64,000 nt of DNA from NCBI RefSeq assembly GCF_023715645.1, contig NZ_JAMBOP010000008.1, positions 62,001 through 126,000 of the forward strand, given 5' to 3'. The translations under genes were made by a program, and so were the position numbers. This document shows, in pieces, positions 63,897 through 64,000 of this stretch (within the stretch, counting starts at the first letter, position 1; the number at the start of each line of letters is the position of its first letter). Below the pieces are notes generated by a model. It had not been told where the DNA came from, did no database searches, and saw only the letters and a list, made by a program, of their open reading frames with translations. Origin of the DNA: Bacillus cytotoxicus (GTDB taxonomy: Bacteria > Bacillota > Bacilli > Bacillales > Bacillaceae_G).

Positions 63897-64000
63897 ATGA
63901 AGAAGAAAGCGTTATCTTTATTAACAGTTTCAGCTTTGACAATCGGAATGTTATCCGCGTGTGGTCCGAAAGATTCAGGGAAAAAAGAAGCGAGCAAGGA
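63897..64000 (+). CDS. Maltose/maltodextrin-binding lipoprotein, 3' end outside window
   Basis: Only the first 34 codons are in the window: signal MKKKALSLLTVSALTIGMLS with lipobox LSAC, then GPKDSGKKEASK. Lipobox and length are typical of an ABC solute-binding lipoprotein. The position between cyclomaltodextrinase and the window edge, plus the operators, suggest the maltodextrin-binding protein (MalE/MdxE). TGGGAGG precedes the ATG. The function is inferred from context. Confidence 0.75.
   Translation, partial: MKKKALSLLTVSALTIGMLSACGPKDSGKKEASK

Overview
The window is an AT-rich Firmicute chromosome segment and almost certainly comes from the Bacillus cereus group. The evidence is the gene order nudF / spoIIM-fur-yqzK-xerD / deoB-punA-pdp / dacF-spoIIAA-spoIIAB-sigF-spoVA / ppiB / ribT-ypuF-scpA-scpB, the strong AGGAGG ribosome sites, the sporulation-type promoters, and about twenty copies of a short interspersed repeat of the bcr type. 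I see no rRNA, tRNA, CRISPR array or prophage. The only insertion sequence is one IS30-family element.

Layout. 1-12.4 kb: nudF (cut by the window edge), a GNAT acetyltransferase, spoIIM, fur behind a near-consensus Fur box, yqzK, xerD, a two-domain YtkA-like lipoprotein, the nucleoside catabolic operon deoB-punA-pdp, a CorA-type transporter, a purine permease and a SIMPL-domain protein. 12.5-19.2 kb: a MarR regulator, repeats, and a minus-strand operon of a YtrA-type GntR repressor, one ABC ATPase and four tandem paralogous permeases. Three exactly spaced YtrA half-sites lie at its promoter. 19.3-26.5 kb: the forespore block dacF, spoIIAA-AB-sigF, spoVAC-AD-AE-AEa-AF, with sigma-F and sigma-G type promoters. 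26.6-33.4 kb: HAD phosphatase, ypuA, ppiB, ribT without its riboflavin operon, ypuF, an unlisted 31-residue YjcZ-type protein, scpA-scpB and a ComEC-like hydrolase. 33.7-42.2 kb: amino sugar and glucose uptake: nagA, a deleted nagB remnant, nagR, a second HAD phosphatase, glcT, the RAT/terminator leader, ptsG, ptsH-ptsI. 42.2-57.4 kb: accessory region rich in repeats, with small (probably spore-surface) proteins, a nitroreductase, a diguanylate cyclase, a serine hydrolase/oxidoreductase operon, a nitrilase-family amidase, 3-hydroxybutyrate dehydrogenase, a thiolase fragment, an ATPase and lipoproteins. 57.4-64 kb: a candidate small RNA, IS30, then the maltodextrin locus (MsmX-type ATPase, oligo-1,6-glucosidase, cyclomaltodextrinase, start of the maltose-binding lipoprotein) with repeated LacI/CcpA-type operators.

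Most notable observations: (1) the repeat family has a short hairpin whose arms co-vary between copies; three copies carry 14-bp terminal inverted repeats and apparent 8-bp target duplications, and one or two sit inside other repeats; (2) nagB is reduced to a 60-codon ORF, apparently by two short-homology deletions, between an intact nagA and nagR; (3) the four-permease YtrA-type operon with three alternating operator half-sites; (4) a one-base frameshift in a small hydrophobic ORF at the head of the spoVA transcript; (5) two small overlapping minus-strand ORFs with their own terminator; (6) a pair of sigma-K-type proteins sharing a GNS-(V-N)n motif. Product names rest on recognised motifs and remembered family sequences; no database search was run.
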